Source: Cucumis sativus (Eukaryota > Streptophyta > Magnoliopsida > Cucurbitales > Cucurbitaceae). Taken from it: a DNA stretch of 64,000 nt. The notes beneath the pieces are model-generated. The model made no database searches. It was not told the origin of the DNA and saw nothing but the letters and a program-made list of their open reading frames with translations. The stretch is from the NCBI RefSeq assembly GCF_000004075.3, contig NW_022279561.1:124001-188000 (forward strand). Direction: 5' to 3'. A program made the translations under genes and the position numbers. Positions 1 through 13,023 of this stretch are shown in pieces; within the stretch, counting starts at the first letter, position 1; the number at the start of each line of letters is the position of its first letter.

Positions 1-2992
1 GCCCAAAAGAACCTCTCCCTTTTCCCTTCATCCAAAGTCAACCTATGATAATTATTTGTCTTAACAAAGCCACAATTATTGAATATACACTCACACACAC
101 ATTGGGATTATTATTGTATAATAGTTACAAAATAGTTTTGGCTATATTCACTTTTTAAAATTTTAGAATTTTCTCTTCTTGCTTATATCTTTTAATCTCA
201 TATACCAAACATTATTACTAAAATATATTCCTTATTTTTCTTTCCTTTTTCAAATTTTCTCATTCTCCATTTTTGTTTCCTTTAGGTTTCATATATGTGT
301 TGTGGGGATTTTGCTAGCATGTGTGGGATAGGTGAATTGTACGTGTGAGTGGGGTTGCATAGACTCGAGATAACAAAAGAAAATCACGATGGATCGAGGG
401 TTAGATTTATCATTGTGAAAGAGAAAAATTAACGAGCTAATAGTGAGAGAGAGAAGATTATGAGTAAGGAAAGATGAGGAGGCCTAATTTGCTTGTGTGT
501 TGTTTCGTTTGGTATTTTTACCCGAATATATATGACATAACTGGGAGAAGGATAAAAATTTTATATTTTAGAAAGTTGGTTAAACGTCGTTTTAGTTCAA
601 TATTTTAATTTTGGACTATCGTAACAATTATTCTTTTCTAATGCATATTAACTATTCTAACATTTCTTTATGAACCATCGACCAACATGTTGATTCAACA
701 TCAAATATCCCTTTGATAGAATATTATCTTCATGTCTGTTACCCAACATCTTGATTCAACATCGAATATGGTTTAATTGATTGATTTATGCGTAAATCAA
801 GTAATTCCAATTTATACTTTTCATATAAAAACAAACATTTCAAACTATAATAAGATCACTAAACATATATATAACATAATGTTGGAGACGTGCTCGTGGT
901 AAATATCAACGACATCATGCTAAAAATACTTAAAACCACACGGGTAGCCAAGAACTTCACACAATCAATTATTTGATCCCAACTTTTCTCATGGATACTC
1001 ACATTAGAAATTCAAACAAAAAACAAATCATATTCAAACTTTAGTCGATATCATCAACAAAAATACTACCGACTAGTTCTCACTTAATTATTATAATCCA
1101 TCAAAATATCGACAAATACTTTAAAATACATACATATATATACCTCGTCACACACTGACACACATGTAAAAAAGTTAATGTCAAACCTATGTAATATATG
1201 TTCATGAATTCTTTCCATAATCAAATCAAAATGACCCCAAATGTATCATTAATTGAAACATTTTTTTCCCTTAATTACATTATTAAATTAATTTGTTCAA
1301 AACTAGCCAATATTGATAATTAGTTTTAAAAGTATATAATATAGTTATTGCTCAACTTTAGCCTAACATGAACAGTTCATTTTTCCTTTTAATTTCCTTT
1401 ATTTCTCCTCTCTTTCAATTATTGTATTCTCTCGTCAACAACTATACCAACTGTTTTGTACCATATGCCCACCAATCAGTTTATTTATTTTTTTCATTTT
1501 TCAAATTTGCTGTCAACCCATGAGACCATAAATCAACCACTCATATCATAATATAATATATATCATAATGTATTTATTTGATTGTATTTCATTATATTTT
1601 GTATATATATCATATCGTCCAAGATGCTTTCTATCATATTTTTGTTGTATTTAATTCGATTTGGTTCTTCCAAAAAAATAATTTGAAAGAAAACAACTAC
1701 GACCATTGTTATTGTTACAATCCCTATTGCATGCATATGTATGATCAATTTTTCACTTTATTTTAATTAATGTAAATATAGATATCTAATGAAGATGATC
1801 AAAGTATTCATATTATGGACGTGTTTGGGAGCTCTTCTAAGTCCAACTTAATATAGATATATGATTGGAAGTTTTAAGTTTTCATCGTCCAAGAACGTAG
1901 TGTAGAATTGCACAAGAGATTCATGTGATATGAAATTGTTAGCAAAGTGAAAAGATCTAGAAAGCCCTCATCCTCTATTTACAACTTCTATGATATATAT
2001 ACTTCTCATCTTTCTTTTTTTCTTAAAAAGGAATTGATTATAGTGTTTAATTCTCTTGATCAATCTTAGGGTTGTTTCTAGTATATATGAAGATAGTGCA
2101 ACCACTGTATTTCCAACACATACAAAGTTCATCAATGAAAAGCCCTTCAATGAGCCTTGGAGCTGATTGAAAAGAAGATGATGCAATGCAATAATGGGTT
2201 GAGTCTTCCACAAGTATTTGCAACTTCAATCAAGATTCAAATCGGTCATCTCAAATTCAATAGTTTCTCCTCGTGGAAAACTCCAATAAAACCCTTGCAA
2301 GCTCAACACCCATGCGACAATGATCGAGAAAATCATAAAGGGTTAGGTTTACAATTCAATATATTGTAGATGAGAGACATGATAACACTAATGTATTGTA
2401 GTTAACTTGCAAATAACAACAATATTTCTTTATTTTGTGCGTCTCATTCAAAAATTTTACCTCTTCTTTCTTTTGATCTTGAGTTTAGTTGAAAAGAAGT
2501 ATCCAAGAAAAGCCAAACCATAGTATCTAACAACCCATTTGCTAATACATTTCTATATTAAGAAAATTTTCACCATAATACCATCAACCATACTCTTAAG
2601 GTAATTGCAATATTTTTGAGTGGTTGCATAACTACCTTTTTAATTATTTGAGTTACATTTAATAAATTAAAATCAACAAAAAAAGGCCCAATTCTCAAAA
2701 TAATTAAGATTGTCTTTTTTGGTAGCATTAATTTCTCCCCTAACCATAGGAATGTCTACCTCTGCCAGCTGCAAAGAATCCAAGTCCTTTTATTCACATT
2801 AATTCATCTAAGCATTCATTTCTATATGTTTCATTTGAACTTTAAATATAAAAAGACAAAATTACAGTTTCTCCCCTAACATTCAAAATAATAACAATAA
2901 TAATATTAGAAAATGAAAAGCCTAAAAACACTTTACAAAACTACTAGGCCTTTTTATCTTTAATGTTGGAGGAAATTTTGTGAAAAGAAGCA

Positions 2993-3081
2993 GTGTGATT
3001 TGATTTCAAATGTTTTAATATAAAGTCATAATGTGTGATTTGATTTCAAATGTTTTAATATAAAGTCATAATGTGTGATTT
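2993..3081. repeat. 40-bp direct tandem duplication
   Basis: A 40-bp unit beginning GTGTGATTTGATTTC is repeated exactly at 2993-3032 and 3033-3072, followed by nine bases of a third copy. The identity of the copies means a recent local duplication or an assembly artefact. No gene is nearby. Confidence 0.9.
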
Positions 3082-3439
3082 ATTGTAATTAAGGTCATAT
3101 ATTGATATCTTAATCAATCACAAGAAAGTAGTTAATGATAAAATGCTCTTTAATTAGTATCATGCACTACTATACCCTATGTGATAGTTGAAGTTGGATC
3201 AGTTGCCTAAATTTGTTATATTAATAAATTGAATTCAATCGTACAAAATTTAAAGATCGAGTAAGTTACGTATAGTGTTTGTTGTTCAAATTATCATAAA
3301 GAAGGATAGTTCCAAATTAGCTTGGTCTCACTATTTTTCATAATTCTCCTATTGTACTTATAGTAATGTAATTTTAAACGACAACGTTAATGGTATCTTA
3401 GGACAAAATTTTGGAAATTGTTCAAAAGTATATAAAAGA

Positions 3440-3775
3440 ACGGGTGCATATATTAAAAACCCAATTTAAAACTCTAAACGAATAATTGTATCGATCTAAA
3501 TCCTCAACTTTCACAGCTGTGTATCCAAATATATAAAACATAAATGGTTTTTTTTTTTTTTTTTTGTTCTTCCTACGCTCTCTTGTAATTGGGGATTTAA
3601 ATTGATACACTACACTTATCAAAATTCAGAGATTAATTTAATATAACTACTAGTTTGGAGTTTAAATTGTACAACTTTAAAAGTTTAGAGTTTAAATTGA
3701 TACCATTATTAATTTATATAATTTAAATTAATCTGACCTTCAAAGTTTAGAGTTTAAATTGATACTTCCCTTAAA
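3440..3775. repeat. Inverted-repeat-like block, possible MITE remnant
   Basis: The motif AGTTTAGAGTTTAAATTGATAC occurs in related forms several times between 3640 and 3765, and its reverse complement (AATTTAAAACTCTAAAC) lies near 3461. This gives an imperfect inverted arrangement of about 330 bp. No clear target-site duplication was found, so the transposon reading is tentative. Confidence 0.35.
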
Positions 3776-4830
3776 AAGCTAGTGAATCATCTCACATAAT
3801 TTTCAAATGCAATCGAATTGATCCCCTTAGCGATTTTCAATCAAATTGTGTTTGTTGATTAAAAATTTGACTATAAACACCCCCACGTTTCGTTACAATT
3901 GTAAAACACAAATCATAACACAACAACAAATTTAATCAAATGAGTCCACCTTTAAAATGAGTATTTAAGAAAAATAAAGAAGAGCTTAAAATGGTTAAGA
4001 AAAAAATAAACAAGTAGGAGAAATCAGTAGTAGTCAAATATTTAGTTGCATCTAAAATATCCACCCTACCTAACAATTGTATACAACACACACACTTTTA
4101 AGTCACGTCCTCCACTATGTAATTGTTGTCTACTCACAATTGGATTATTTTATAATTAATTCACACTTATAAAATAAAGAACACATCTCATGAAATTGGG
4201 TTTCCTAATCTCGTGGAAATAATTTCTTAATCATACTCATTCCCACATCAAATTTTAATTTAATACCACTTCTTTACTATATATTAATTTAATATTTTAT
4301 CTCCCACCATTCTCACTTTCACCTAATTATTTCTCATTAAAATATGCTCCACTTTCTTCTCTATTTTCTACTCATCAAACCAAATTCCCCATATTAACAA
4401 CACAAACAATGTTCATAATTAATACTCGGAGAAGGAAAAAAAAACAAAAAAACGATATTGATTAATGTTTATTTTGGGTTTCACTTTATCTTAATGAGTT
4501 ATGGAACTTTTCATTTTTTGTTTCTAATAATCTGTAAAATTTCAAATTTCTCCAACGGATGTGACACATTTAACATATATTATGTGTGGTGTGTGTATAT
4601 ATAAAGAATTATAGTAAACAAAAATAGACTTTATGTTGCCTCTTTTTTACTATGGTTTCATATCATTTATTTTGTCCTATATTTTTTTTTATTGTCTATC
4701 TGTTATGTTATATTTGAAGATGTAGAAACAATTAATACTATGTATTTTTTTTTTTTATATCTTAGTGTAAGTATGTATTTAATAAAGTAACATTAAAAAA
4801 AAAAAAATAGGAACCGTCATTATTTATTTA

Positions 4831-4890
4831 GAAAAAGAAAAAGAAAAGAAAAGAAAGAGAAGAGAGAGAGAGAAGAGAGAGAGAGAAGGG
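4831..4890. repeat. Purine (GA) low-complexity tract
   Basis: About 60 bases made only of A and G, with (GA)n and (GAAAA)n runs, lie about 0.7 kb upstream of the SCAI start codon. It is simple sequence, possibly a GAGA-type promoter element, but there is no direct evidence for a role. Confidence 0.7.
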
Positions 4891-5500
4891 AAATGGTGAC
4901 CCAATGTAATGAAATTGAGTGAAGAGAGGAAGAAAACAAAGGACGTGGGAAATAGTAGGCCCAAAACTCCGGTTCAGTAAATGACCCTTGGATCATTCAA
5001 TCAACGGCTACGATTTTAGATGACATAATATAAGCAAAAAGAAAAACACACCTCCCCTCCACTCTCCTCCTTCTTCCCTCCCCACTTCTTCTCTCTCACC
5101 TTTCTCCTTTCTCCTTTCTCCGCCATAGCCGCCAAAATTCCTGCCATTTCCAGCTTCCTCTCCGCCGCCACTGCAACTACCTTCGCTTTTGCCGGATTTC
5201 AAATCTAAATTCACTTTCATACGACGAAGTAAAAGCGAAGGGGGGAGATTCGAGGAGGAGGAGGAAGAAGAACAACGAGGATGAAAGAGAAAAAGTGGTT
5301 TGTTTGTTGATTTATGACGCTACAATAGAACCAAACTCCACACGAGTCCCCAAGCAAATAAGTCCAACGCAACACCCTTCTGTTTCTCTGTGTTTCTCTG
5401 AATCGTATGAGCTTGTAGAAGAACTACTCGAGCGCTGCTCACTCTCAGCTCGCTCGTAGTTTAACTTATTTGCGGTTTCGAATTTTCTGTTTTTTGTTCG

Positions 5501-5539
5501 ATGAGAGCCGGAGATAGTGGCTGCCGGTCGGGGAATTGA
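5501..5539 (+). promoter_or_regulatory. Short upstream ORF in SCAI leader
   Basis: An ATG at 5501 opens a 12-codon frame that stops at 5537-5539, only 10 bases before the presumed SCAI start at 5550. If the transcript begins upstream, as the CT-rich leader from about 5041 suggests, this uORF could lower translation of SCAI. It depends on the base calls being right in a region where a nearby frame break exists. Confidence 0.4.
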
Positions 5540-5549
5540 GACTTCCGGA

Positions 5550-8500
5550 ATGACCGACCACGACTGTGAAGCGAAAACCTTCCGAGCTATGGTGGAGAAC
5601 GCCAACCGGAAGTTCGCTCGGTCCAAGACGTCCCGGCCTATGGGCGTGTGGACAACCATCACTATTTTCATAAGGTTTTCAAGGCTTATATGCGTCTTTG
5701 GAAGTATCAGCAGGAATTTCGCGCCAAGCTTGTTGAATCTGGTCTCAACCGCTGGGAAATTGGCGAGATCGCTAGCCGGATCGGTCAGCTTTACTTTGGT
5801 CATTATATGAGAACTAGTGAGGCTAGGTTCTTGATTGAAGCCTATGTGTTCTATGAAGCGATTCTCAACCGAAGCTATTTTGAGGGATCGAAGAATTCGA
5901 GGAAGGATCTAGGAGCGAGGTTCAAGGAACTGAGGTTTTACGCGAGGTTTTTGCTGGTTTCATTGTTATTGAATCGTACGGATACTGTTCAGGTTCTTGC
6001 CGAACGATTGAAGGCTCTGGTCGACGATAGCAAGGCCACTTTTCGGGTATTTTCTCATTTCTTCCATGATTATAACTGAATTTTCGGATTCTGTTGAAGA
6101 TTTTCAGTTTGCTGATGGACTTTCTTGGCGGCTTATTTATTTTTTGAAGAACTTTTCTATTAATTTCACAATCCCTAGCATTTTTTCTTTCTTTCTTTGG
6201 CTTCTGAATGAATGCTGTGCAGACCTTTTATAACTTATGATTGTTTGTTTGTTTTTCGTTATTTATCATAATTCTTCACGATATTTAAAAACTCGATTGT
6301 CATCCGTTGAATTGAAGAACAATTTTATATGTTCCCTTTTCATTTGGTTTCTTCTCAGCTGCCAAACCCATCACAGCAGAGAAACATTTATGATTTACTT
6401 ACACTGTTTGTCACTTTATGTCCTTGAGATAATTTATATTCGAAAGAGTTGTATTAACAAATTTACTCACATTGTTTCTTATCCAAAAAACAAAAACAAA
6501 AAAACAAAAACAAAAATAAAAAAAAACAAGAAAAAAAGAAAAGGAAAAAAAAAAAAAGAAAGGAAATTTACTCACGCTCACAACAAATTTGTACAGTGAA
6601 GGGGAACTTTTTCTTTCATCTTTAGTTGTGTTGGCTGCTTTGTGGGTGACTTTGAAATTCAACTTACCAATATATGAGACTTGAAAGATTTCTTTTTAAG
6701 ACTCCTGAGATCATTATGAGATCTCCAGAGATGATTTTAGAATCATGATTTGATTGGTTGCATTTAAGATTTGTCCGGATCTCCTGCTTTAAACATGGGT
6801 TACGTTCATATTTCACAGAGTTTCATGTGTATTCTTGGAAGAATGAGAATGATTTAATGCCCCTTCTTGGGGTCCCATAATTAGCACTTTCTTTTATTTT
6901 ACTTTATCTTATTAGAAAGCCTAGATATCTTCTTTGCTAAAAAAGTATTAAGTGCATATTAATACAACTTTTTACTTGCATAACTGAGGCATTTTAACTC
7001 TTGCTTTTAGGCTACTGACTTTAAGGAGTGGAGGCTAGTTGTGCAAGAAATTTTCTGCTTCATGAATATAGCAACAGCCTCGACAAATGTCAGACCTTTA
7101 CGTTACTCTACTGCATTTGATTCTCATCCACCATCCCTTCCATTTGTTGGACGCTTCCATGCAAAGAGGGTTCTTAAATTTCGAGATGCTGTTTTAACTA
7201 GCTACCACCGAAATGAGGTGAATTAATTATGAATTTTTTCCCCATCTATTGCTATTAATCATGAATGATAATAAATTTGTCTGACTATATGTACCATTAC
7301 TTTCAGGTTAAATTTGCGGAAATTACTTTGGACACATATAGAATGCTACAATGTTTAGAATGGGAGCCTGGTTTCTTCTACCAAAAGCATCCAGTTGAAC
7401 CAAATGAAAATGGAGCTGGCATTGATCATTCTGGGGCATCTGGAATAATTGATATCAACTTAGCTACTGATGTTACCGATCCATCTTTACCTCCAAATCC
7501 GAAGAAAGCTATCCTCCATCGACCTTCTGTGACTCATTTGATAGCTGTAAGTTTAATTAAATTTATTCACAACATTCTTTCTGCTTCAGTTGCATAGCAA
7601 AGTTTTTTATTTATTCAATTTGCAGCCTTTTCTCCCTCTTTTAGTGAGTATTTGTGTTTTAATTATTATTTTTTTAATTGGACAATTTTGGCATTTTATT
7701 TCTTTGGATGTTCTGGTCTCCAGATATTGCTTTACTACTTGTTTGAATTAGTTAGGACTTACGAGTTATGCCTTATAGCTTGTTACATGTTATAGAATGC
7801 CCTGAAGTTATGAATTGAGTCTGTTTGCACTTTTCGCTTTGAATAGCTTTGCATGTGATCCAATAATGGTAAGAACCGATATATACTACTAGAGTAAAGG
7901 AGAATACAAAGGTTGATAGCATGTATAGAGGGATCTTTCTCCAATAGTTCTGTTTTTAAATATGTACCTATCTAGTCTCTTTTCTTCCTTTGTGTATGGT
8001 TCCATCTGGCTATTAACAATCTCCTCTAACAAACACTAAAAACTACCAACCACTATGGATTGGCCTAGTGGTTACTGGTTAATAACTTCCAATGCCTGCT
8101 ACTTGGGTATTACCTTGTCCTCTCGGTGATGATCTATGAGCTTAGATGACATTCAATGATGATTGTGGCCAACGTGACTTCAGTGGCTATTTATACACGG
8201 TAGATAGGGTACTTTTATCATTTGCCTACAGAACTAGGATACGGCCAATATCTTCTCACTGGCCATTGTGACTTGAAGGTATCCATATCATGAGATAGAA
8301 AGCACTTCTTATATTTGGGTATAAAAGTCTTCGCCAGCCATACAACTTTAGCCCTTTCTGACCTCAGTGTTGTAATGCTTGACATAACAAGTTGAAATGA
8401 TAGCACTAACTTCCACACTTGCAAAGAATTTAGACTGAAAAAATACCCTCTAAGCTCTGTTTTTTCTGTTGGCTTGGTAAATCCACTCCTTCCGAACTTT

Positions 8501-10318
8501 TTCTGCCAAGACCCAACCCATTATGTTCTACTCTCCATCACCTTCTATATGTGCAAAATAGGTGCTTGGTGTGGCTTTCAAAATTGGAAGAACTTATAAT
8601 TGAGCTTCTTGGTTTGTGAGCAGGTCATGGCGACAGTTTGTGAGGAGCTCCTCCCAGATAGTATCATGCTGAATTTATCTGTCTGCAGCAGGTTAATGTC
8701 CTATAACAAAGTGAAAGTGATTTTAGTTTCTTATTCTCATTTTTAATATTGTTTATTGACATTCAATGATAACTGGTGTAGGGAAGTGCTGTCAAACAGT
8801 GTCAATCAAATGGCGAGTGTTGGGGAATCAAGAAAATCCTTGAAAAATAAAGTCACAGCCCAGAATTCACGAGAAAATTGTAATGCTCTAGCGGAATCTT
8901 GTAAGAGTGAGAAGCCAGGATCAAGTGACCTTTATGATGAGTATTTGTGGTTTGGGCATAGGGGTAGTGGAGGTACAGAATTCTCTCATACCCTCTCTCA
9001 ATGGTCTTTGCTATTGAATGATGTGGATACTTACTCATTCCAACTCTCTGTTGTTTCCAATTTCATTGATGACATGGACCTCTTTTTATCTTTAATTTTC
9101 AGGTCCAAACGTTTTATACCCTGGTGATATAATACCTTTTACACGTAGACCTGTTTTCTTGATAGTTGACAGTAACAACAGCCATGCATTCAAGGCAGGT
9201 TTGTCAAAACTTTTACAAGTGTTGCCAGGTCATAATGGTTTGCTTCATTCTGCTATATTGGAAATTAAATTTCCTTTTAATAGGTGGATATTTCTCATTT
9301 TTCGTCTGAGTATCATCATATATGTGATTACTTGGCTTTGAGAATGAGATGACATAGATAAGGCCATTCGATGCCTTTAATTGATTTGTTTTTCTCATAC
9401 AAAACAACAGCGTTTTGAGGGAGAATATTGCGTTGACCTTTCTTGCTGCACTTTCACTATGAAAGTTTTCATTTAGACAACAAAAGCTAGTTCGGCAGTA
9501 TCTGACTGATAGTTTCTTGTTGATAGACCTGTCTGGTCTCGCGTTAAAATTTAATATGTTCTTAATACATGCACTCTTCCAAGAAGAAGTCATTTCAATT
9601 TGTCAATTTATATTATTTTCAGGTTCTACATGGGGCAGAGAGAGGAGAAACTGCCGCCATACTTCTTTCACCATTGAGACCTGCATTCAAGAATCCCTTA
9701 AATGTTGATACAATTCAATCAGGAAGTCAGTTTACTTTTTTCTTGACTGCACCTCTACCGGCATTTTGCGAAATGGTTGGCCTGTCCTCGCCAATTTGGA
9801 TATAGTAAGTTAATTATAAGATCAAAACTTGCTCTTCAATATATGTTCGGGACTTCCATTTAATCCACAACTTGTTCTCCTTTATAGGATGTTTACAACG
9901 ATGCTGATACCATACTCTCCTCTGCATTTTCCGATTGGGAAATAATTTCTTTGTACATCAACTAGCTTAAATATCGTTTGGGCCCAAGTTTTGTCTGATC
10001 ATTTTTTACGCCGTCTCATTCTCAGGTATTTTCCCGCTGCTCGCTTACTTATGCAATGCTAATACATACAGAAGCTTATGTTCTAGCCATTGTTAATGTA
10101 AATAACAATTCTCTTTCTTTTGTTCCATAATCTGCAGATTTATATTCTGCCGATCCGTGCTATCATTCTTCAACACTAAAGAAGACGACGACCTTCCTGT
10201 TTGCCTGCCTTGTCTTCCCGACTCCGTCTCTTCAAATTCTGGAGTTGTCAGCTCAGCAATTCGCCGTCTTGCAAAGCACCTTAATGTCGCTGACTTATTT
10301 AACTTTCACGAAGTGTAA
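5550..10318 (+). CDS. SCAI: SCAI-family protein (suppressor of cancer cell invasion homologue)
   Basis: Exons read as 5550-6046, 7011-7217, 7307-7546, 8624-8691, 8782-8972, 9103-9194, 9623-9796, 9898-10025 and 10138-10318. Diagnostic segments include KVFKAYMRLWKYQQEFR, ESGLNRWEIGEIASRIGQLY, RRPVFLIVDSNNSHAFK and a C-terminal ADLFNFHEV. In animals SCAI is a nuclear cofactor that represses MRTF/SRF transcription and acts in double-strand-break repair; the plant role is little studied. Three frame breaks are visible: one G short near 5619-5621, one A short near 9791 (exon 7 otherwise stops at its end) and one T too many near 9951. With these allowed for, the protein is roughly 590 residues and full length. 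The intron at 9195 appears to use a GC donor. The ATG at 5550 was chosen because it opens the conserved N-terminal frame. Family assignment is firm; exon ends are read by eye. Confidence 0.88.
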
Positions 10319-11727
10319 TCACAGTCTAGATATTGTGAATGCCGACCACCCACCTGATTCGTGTTCAAAGTCTGCCTTCTCAAGGTCAGTCCACGATCAA
10401 ACATAATACCATTGGTCTCTCAAGAGTCGAAGTATAATCACAGTTCACAAATTGGTGTCATGAATCACTGGTAGTGTGATACGGTGGTCGGCATCTTTAT
10501 TGGTTTCTTAAGTTTGAAGGTGGGTTTAGTGTTTAGTTTAGCCGAGAGTGTGATAATTTATTGTAGGTTTCTATTAAGCTTTGAAGATTCTTTTCTTCTT
10601 TCTTTCTTTCTTTTTGCTTATTACTGTAAAAAGAAAAACAAAGGAAGGGAAAAGATTTGGAATTGAAATTCATATGAAAAAAATGAAACTCGTCTCCCTC
10701 TCCAAACCCGGCAAAATCAGCATCTTTTCAATTTATCTGGAAATGGTGGCAGATCGGGATTGTAAAATCGGTTCCTTTGTAGAACTCTCTCTCTTATACT
10801 AAAGTGACAGATGTTTAGAAGTTTCACTTTGTAACTTGAGTTTGTTCGATTTGAATTATCAATTATTATATGGAACCCTTTCCAAGTTCATGAACTTCTT
10901 CTCAAACTATGTTTGCTTGCTTGCTTCAGCTTCGTTTCACCTGGGGAGAATCAAGCTTTTGATCTCGAGCTCAATGCAACACTTCTTACATGTATACAAT
11001 GGATGGGTCTTATAAGTAATGCTAATTGAGATTTATAATTGATTTACTTATGAAAGTCAAGTTTTGGAATTTAATTGATACAATCCTTAAAAAGACCAAA
11101 TAACTAAGTTTTAAATGTTAAGGATTCTATTAGTCTATTTATATAAATACTGATAATTAAGAGTTCAAATAAGTTCGATCTGCCACCTAACATATAAAAT
11201 ATGCAAACATTTCACAAATTTTCAATCACCAATATTAGGACTCTGTTATATAGACAAAAAGAAAGACAGATAATTATAATTTTTAAAGAAATGTTTGCAA
11301 GAAAAAAATTGAAATTCCAGCTCCTAAAAAAGGATAAATCCTACATGGCATGAGTTGATTGGTCAGTTTTTAGTCCACCAATGGAAAAAGAAAAACAGAG
11401 AAAAAGAAATAGGAAACTTTTTGTTGACAAATTCAAAATCTAAACTGCCCTGCAAAGGGTAATCATCTCACGTTTCATTCTCTAATCCCCCAATAACCCA
11501 AAATAAAGGAATTGCCACAGATTTATCGCGATTCCAACCAATAGGAAACGAGTATTGTATTCTCACGATCCTCGTCTACCCTTTCACTATCACATCGTGG
11601 CCGTTCACTGTACTCGAGAAAACACAACTCAATCCCTCATTTACCGTTAGATTCGTACACCTAAAAAACACACGGATATGCTCTCTTAACCGTTCGATCC
11701 TTCAGATTCTTTCTTCTTTTATGACGC
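10319..11727. other. SCAI 3' region and H3.3 promoter region
   Basis: No coding signal is seen. The first 500 bases are probably SCAI 3' UTR. From about 11330 there are CCAAT boxes and GC-richer sequence leading to the H3.3 TATA box. I did not see the histone octamer (CGCGGATC type), in keeping with a replication-independent histone gene. Confidence 0.5.
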
Positions 11728-11736
11728 TATATATAT
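11728..11736 (+). promoter_or_regulatory. TATA box of histone H3.3 gene
   Basis: TATATATAT lies about 90 bases before the donor of the leader intron, at a plausible distance from a start site near 11760. It is the best TATA-like element upstream of the H3.3 reading frame. Confidence 0.6.
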
Positions 11737-11825
11737 GCTCTAACTGCACTTATCGTTGAACTTTTGGCTTCTTTGACGAAGAGAAGGATCTGTTCGAGAG
11801 AGAAGAACCGCCGTAGCGACTTCAG

Positions 11826-12302
11826 GTTTGTCTTAATTCTTCTCGCTTTTTTCTTTTCTTCTTTTCTTCTTTCATCATTATTCTGAAATTCGGCCAGGTT
11901 TTTAGATTGATTTTCAAGTAGTCAATTTGTTTCCAGATCTTTTTGTTTTCTTCTATGGTTTATTTCTTTGCCGTCGTTCAACGCTCTCAATTTTGTTTCT
12001 GGGCTTAGGTTTAGGAGAGATTAGGGCTTTCTGGATCTCCCTGGGTTACATAGTTCGGATGCCTTTTCGAATTTCTCCCGTTTGAATGTCTTTAGTGATT
12101 TTGTATTGTATGTTTTTTAGTTTATGAGTGCATGCGATTAGGAAATAGATTTGGTATTAATTAGATAGGAGGATTTGTGTGGTAGTGCCGTTCGACTTTC
12201 TGAAATCTCGTGTAGGCGTTCTGTAAAGATTCCTAGAATGAAAATTGTGTTGGATGATGTCGAATTGTGATTGAGTTGGAGTTGGGGTTTGTTTTTCTGT
12301 AG
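11826..12302 (+). other. 5' UTR (leader) intron of histone H3.3
   Basis: A donor (TTCAG|GTTTGT) at 11826 and an acceptor (TTCTGTAG) ending at 12302 frame a T-rich stretch of 477 bp. The acceptor abuts the ATG at 12303. Leader introns are a known trait of plant H3.3 genes, where they support constitutive expression, and are absent from replication-dependent H3.1 genes. Confidence 0.7.

Positions 12303-13023
<721 letters not shown>

Larger units (their letters stand above)
1..5040. other. AT-rich intergenic DNA, no gene seen
   Basis: I see no open frame with protein-like composition and no splice-linked set of frames on either strand. The stretch holds poly-A/T runs, a 40-bp tandem duplication near 3.0 kb, a short inverted-repeat-like block near 3.4-3.8 kb and a GA-rich tract near 4.85 kb. 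Its right end, rich in CT on the + strand from 5041, is probably the promoter and leader of the SCAI gene. Confidence 0.6.

Noticed and set aside
5312-5803. 163-codon minus-strand frame opposite SCAI exon 1
   Set aside because: The plus strand here encodes a clear SCAI N terminus; the minus frame is its shadow.
6411-6662. Lys-rich or Phe-rich frames in SCAI intron 1
   Set aside because: They come from poly-A/T simple sequence.
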